Assembly: GCA_038748065.1 (NCBI GenBank)
Contig: JBCDJG010000081.1
Span: forward strand, 1-16,569
Direction of reading: 5' to 3'
Source of the DNA: JBCDJG01 sp038748065
GTDB taxonomy: Bacteria; Pseudomonadota; Gammaproteobacteria; Pseudomonadales; Halieaceae
DNA length: 16,569 nt
Below, piece after piece: positions 13,843-16,569 of this stretch. Numbering within the stretch: the first letter of the stretch is position 1; the number at the start of each line of letters is the position of its first letter. The notes below the pieces were generated by a model that worked only from the letters and a program-made list of their open reading frames with translations, was not told the origin of the DNA and ran no database searches. Both the position numbers and the translations under genes were made by a program.

Positions 13843-15744
13843 ATGCCACTGCTACGCCTCGATAACGCCTGCCTGAACTACGGCACCCAGGTCTTGCTCG
13901 ACAATGCCGAGCTTACCCTCGACCGCGGCGAACGCCTCGGCCTGCTGGGTCGCAATGGCGCAGGGAAAACGACCCTGCTCAAGGTCCTCGACGGCGAGAT
14001 TGCACTGGAGGACGGCGAGCGCTGGCTGGCTCCGGGGGCTACCCTTACTCGCCTGCAGCAGGAGCTGCCCGCGGCAGACGAGATAAGCGTGTACGAAGCA
14101 GTGACCGGCGGCCTCGCCGCGACGGGTGAGTTGCTCAACCAGTACCATCAGCTCATCGGCGAAGGCGAACCCGACATGGCGGCCTTGGCCCGCGTGCAGG
14201 AGCGCCTCGAAGCCGTCGATGGCTGGAGCCTCCAACAGCGCGTTGAAACCACCATCAGCAAGCTGGAACTGCCCGGTGATGCGGCGATGTCATCGCTATC
14301 GGGCGGGTGGCGCCGCCGAGTCGCCCTGGCGCAGGCGCTCGTTGCCGAGCCCGATATCCTGCTGCTCGATGAGCCGACTAACCACCTGGACATCCCTACC
14401 ATTGAGTGGCTGGAAGCGCAGCTGGCAGGCTTTCCCGGCGCCATCGTTCTCATCACCCACGATCGGCGATTCCTGCAGCAGATTTGTAATCGCGTGGCGG
14501 AGCTGGACCGCGGCCGCCTCAGCCTGTTCCAGGATCATTACCAGGGCTTCCTGCGGCACAGGGAGCACGAGCTCAAGGCAGAAGAGCGCGCCAATGCACA
14601 GTTCGATAAGAAGCTGGCGCAAGAGGAAGCCTGGATACGCCAGGGCATCAAGGCACGCCGCACGCGCAACGAAGGTCGTGTACGGGCTCTCAAGGCGATG
14701 CGCAGTGAGCGGGCAGAGCGCCGTGAGCGACAGGGCCGAGCGAGTTTCAGCGTGGAAGACGCGCAGGCCTCCGGCAAAATCGTGGCAGATGTGCGCGATA
14801 TCAGCCTGGCTTTCGAGGGTCGGCCAATCATCAGTCATTTTTCCACGATCATCCAACGCGGTGACCGAATCGGCATCGTGGGCGCCAACGGGGCAGGTAA
14901 AACGACGCTTGTAAAGTTACTGCTGGGCGAACTAGCGCCAGACAGCGGCCTGGTGAAACCCGGCTCCAAGCTGGAAATCGCCTACTCCGACCAGCTGCGC
15001 GACACACTTGACCCGGAAAAAAACCTGATCGACAACGTGTGCGGTGGTCAAGACTTCATCGAAATCAACGGTCGCCGTCGCCATGCTATTTCTTATCTGG
15101 GTGACTTCCTGTTCAGCCCTGAGCGCGTACGCACGCCAGTGAAGGCGCTCTCGGGTGGCGAACGTAACCGCGCTGTGCTCGCGCGACTGTTCAGCAAACC
15201 AGCGAACCTGCTGGTGCTGGACGAACCCACGAATGACCTGGACATGGAGACGCTTGAGTTACTTGAAGAGATCCTGCTGGACTTCGACGGCACGATCCTC
15301 CTGGTCAGCCACGATCGAGATTTTATGGACCGAGTCGTCACCAGCCTGCTGGTGCTAGACGGCACAGGCTCGGTAGACGAACAGGCCGGAGGTTACAGCG
15401 ACTGGGAAGCACGCGGGGGCAGGCTGACGCCACTGGCTGATCCCGCCACGCAGGCTACCGGGACAGAACCAGCAAGACTAGCCGAGGTGGCCGCTACACC
15501 GAAACCGGCCAAGCGATCACAAAAGCTGTCGTACAAGGAGCAGCGCGAACTGGACGCGCTACCCGACCTGATTGACTCACTGGAGCAGCGCCAGTCGACG
15601 CTGGAAGCACAGGTAGCCGCACCGGGTTTCTACCAGCAGGATCACCGAGAGTCACAGTCGGTGCTCGACGCATTGGCCGAGGTGCAGGCGGAATTAGAGG
15701 CCGCCCTGGAGCGCTGGGCGACACTCGAGGATGGGGCCAGTTAG
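13843..15744 (+). CDS. uup: ABC-F family ATPase Uup
   Basis: A cytosolic ABC-F protein of 633 residues with two ATPase cassettes and no membrane domain; the family acts at the ribosome, and Uup also affects transposon excision and replication-linked DNA repair. Cassette 1 has Walker A GRNGAGKT (36-43), LSGGW (152-156) and LLLDEPTNHLD. The linker at about 240-300 is rich in Arg and Lys (RQGIKARRTRNEGRV). Cassette 2 has GANGAGKT (347-354), LSGGE (436-440) and VLDEPTNDLDMET. The C-terminal 100 residues (KLSYKEQRELDALPDLIDSL, then a helical tail) match the coiled-coil DNA-binding domain that separates Uup from Etta and YheS. No Shine-Dalgarno sequence is visible before the ATG. Its TAG stop abuts the stop of the opposing aminotransferase gene with no base between. 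Confidence 0.94.
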   Translation: MPLLRLDNACLNYGTQVLLDNAELTLDRGERLGLLGRNGAGKTTLLKVLDGEIALEDGERWLAPGATLTRLQQELPAADEISVYEAVTGGLAATGELLNQYHQLIGEGEPDMAALARVQERLEAVDGWSLQQRVETTISKLELPGDAAMSSLSGGWRRRVALAQALVAEPDILLLDEPTNHLDIPTIEWLEAQLAGFPGAIVLITHDRRFLQQICNRVAELDRGRLSLFQDHYQGFLRHREHELKAEERANAQFDKKLAQEEAWIRQGIKARRTRNEGRVRALKAMRSERAERRERQGRASFSVEDAQASGKIVADVRDISLAFEGRPIISHFSTIIQRGDRIGIVGANGAGKTTLVKLLLGELAPDSGLVKPGSKLEIAYSDQLRDTLDPEKNLIDNVCGGQDFIEINGRRRHAISYLGDFLFSPERVRTPVKALSGGERNRAVLARLFSKPANLLVLDEPTNDLDMETLELLEEILLDFDGTILLVSHDRDFMDRVVTSLLVLDGTGSVDEQAGGYSDWEARGGRLTPLADPATQATGTEPARLAEVAATPKPAKRSQKLSYKEQRELDALPDLIDSLEQRQSTLEAQVAAPGFYQQDHRESQSVLDALAEVQAELEAALERWATLEDGAS

Positions 15745-16569
15745 CTAGACGGCCATGACCTGCGCAACCGCCTGCGTCAGATAATCAATGTTGCTGTCAT
15801 TGACGCCCGCCACGTTGATTCGCGAAGAGTCCAGCATGTAGACGCTGTGCTCGTCGCGTAATCGCTGGCACTGCTCGGCGCTGAGGCCGAGGAAGGAAAA
15901 CATCCCCTTCTCCTGCTCAATAAAGCCGAAATCGGCACCTGTCGCCGCTTCGAGCTTTTGCTTGAGCTGCGAGCGCAAACCGTTGATGCGTTCGCGGACA
16001 ACGGTCAGCTCTTCACGCCAGAGGCTGGCCAGGGCCGGGTCAGACAGCACCCTTCCGGCGAGTAGTGCGCCGTGCGCCGGTGGCATCGAGTAGACCTTGC
16101 GCGCAGCAACCTTTGCCTGGCTCAGTAGCGCCTGGGCATTGGCTTCATCATGGCACAGAAAAACGGCGCAACCGGTCCGTTCGCGGTATAGACCAAGGTT
16201 CTTGGAACACGAGGCGGCGATCACCATCTCCGGCAGCCGCGAGGCAAGCAGTCGCAGCCCGGCGGCATCCTCCTCCAGGCCATCGCCCATACCCTGATAA
16301 GCGATATCAATGAACGGCAGAAATCCCTGCGCCTCCGCCATATCGGCAATGACGCCCCACTGATCAAGGCTGAGGTCGGCACCGCAAGGGTTATGACAGC
16401 AGCCGTGCAGCAGAACGACGTCGCCGCTGCTGGCGCCTTTGAGGTCCTCAACCATCGCGTCGAATGCCACCGCATGATTGGCCGGATCGTAGTAGCGGTA
16501 CTTGGAAAACTCCAGACCGACGCTACCGACCAGCGGGATGTGCACGGGCCAGGTCGGGTCCGAAATCCA
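15745..16569 (-). CDS. Aromatic/aspartate aminotransferase, C-terminal part (5' end outside the window)
   Basis: The C-terminal 274 residues of a class I PLP aminotransferase of the AspC/TyrB type, which transfers amino groups between aspartate or aromatic amino acids and 2-oxoglutarate. Recognisable blocks in order: WISDPTWPVHIP at the edge, YYDPANHAVAFDAM, VVLLHGCCHNPCGAD, PFIDIAYQGMGDGLEEDA (with the cofactor-binding Asp and Tyr), ASCSKNLGLYRERTGC (Schiff-base Lys), PPAHGALL, and SSRINVAG (substrate carboxylate Arg). The reading frame stays open to 16569. A GTG at 16545 could be misread as a start, but the upstream codons encode conserved family residues, so the gene is cut by the window. 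HNPCG replaces the usual HNPTG. AspC versus TyrB specificity cannot be decided from this part. Confidence 0.93.
   Translation of the reverse strand, partial: WISDPTWPVHIPLVGSVGLEFSKYRYYDPANHAVAFDAMVEDLKGASSGDVVLLHGCCHNPCGADLSLDQWGVIADMAEAQGFLPFIDIAYQGMGDGLEEDAAGLRLLASRLPEMVIAASCSKNLGLYRERTGCAVFLCHDEANAQALLSQAKVAARKVYSMPPAHGALLAGRVLSDPALASLWREELTVVRERINGLRSQLKQKLEAATGADFGFIEQEKGMFSFLGLSAEQCQRLRDEHSVYMLDSSRINVAGVNDSNIDYLTQAVAQVMAV

Overview
The window looks like a chromosomal segment of a GC-rich, aerobic gammaproteobacterium, possibly a marine Halieaceae/OM60-type organism. The support is protein families (a Lap-type adhesin with its type I secretion genes, heme A synthase, acetoacetyl-CoA synthetase, Uup, a TyrB/AspC-type aminotransferase); I cannot fix the genus. 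I see no insertion sequence, prophage, CRISPR array, rRNA or tRNA.

Left third (1-5085, all minus strand): a biofilm-adhesin locus. In transcription order it holds a LapB-type type I secretion ABC ATPase, a LapC-type membrane fusion protein joined to it by a 4-base GTGA overlap, a LuxR/NarL-type regulator with a degenerate receiver domain, an apparent intrinsic terminator, and then the start of a large surface adhesin with its own promoter and strong ribosome binding site. The adhesin N-terminus carries a TAAG motif at residues 109-112, the kind of site cut by LapG-type periplasmic proteases. It continues into a tract of about 100 residues made almost only of Glu-Pro, encoded by hexanucleotide repeats, which runs off the window. 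LapG, LapD and the outer-membrane partner LapE are not here.

Middle (5086-6866): a 512-base spacer with hairpins and a perfect TGTGA-N6-TCACA (CRP/Vfr-like) palindrome. A second such palindrome lies between the regulator and the adhesin. Next come a small Arg-rich plus-strand ORF of unknown function and ctaA (heme A synthase, minus).

Right half (6913-16569): acetoacetyl-CoA synthetase (minus) diverges from a LysR-type regulator (plus). A PLP-dependent lyase of the sphingosine-1-phosphate lyase/group II decarboxylase type (minus) diverges from a secreted or membrane-anchored penicillin-acylase-family Ntn hydrolase (plus). The promoter region between these last two contains a 16-base near-perfect palindrome over the -35 element. 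The ABC-F ATPase Uup (plus) follows, ending directly against an aromatic/aspartate aminotransferase (minus) whose 5' end lies outside the window.

The adhesin locus is the most interesting part: a Lap system with an unusually long Glu-Pro tether, a co-transcribed non-canonical regulator and possible catabolite/virulence-type (CRP/Vfr) control. The rest is ordinary metabolism, with one speculative pairing of amide hydrolase and sphingoid-type lyase.
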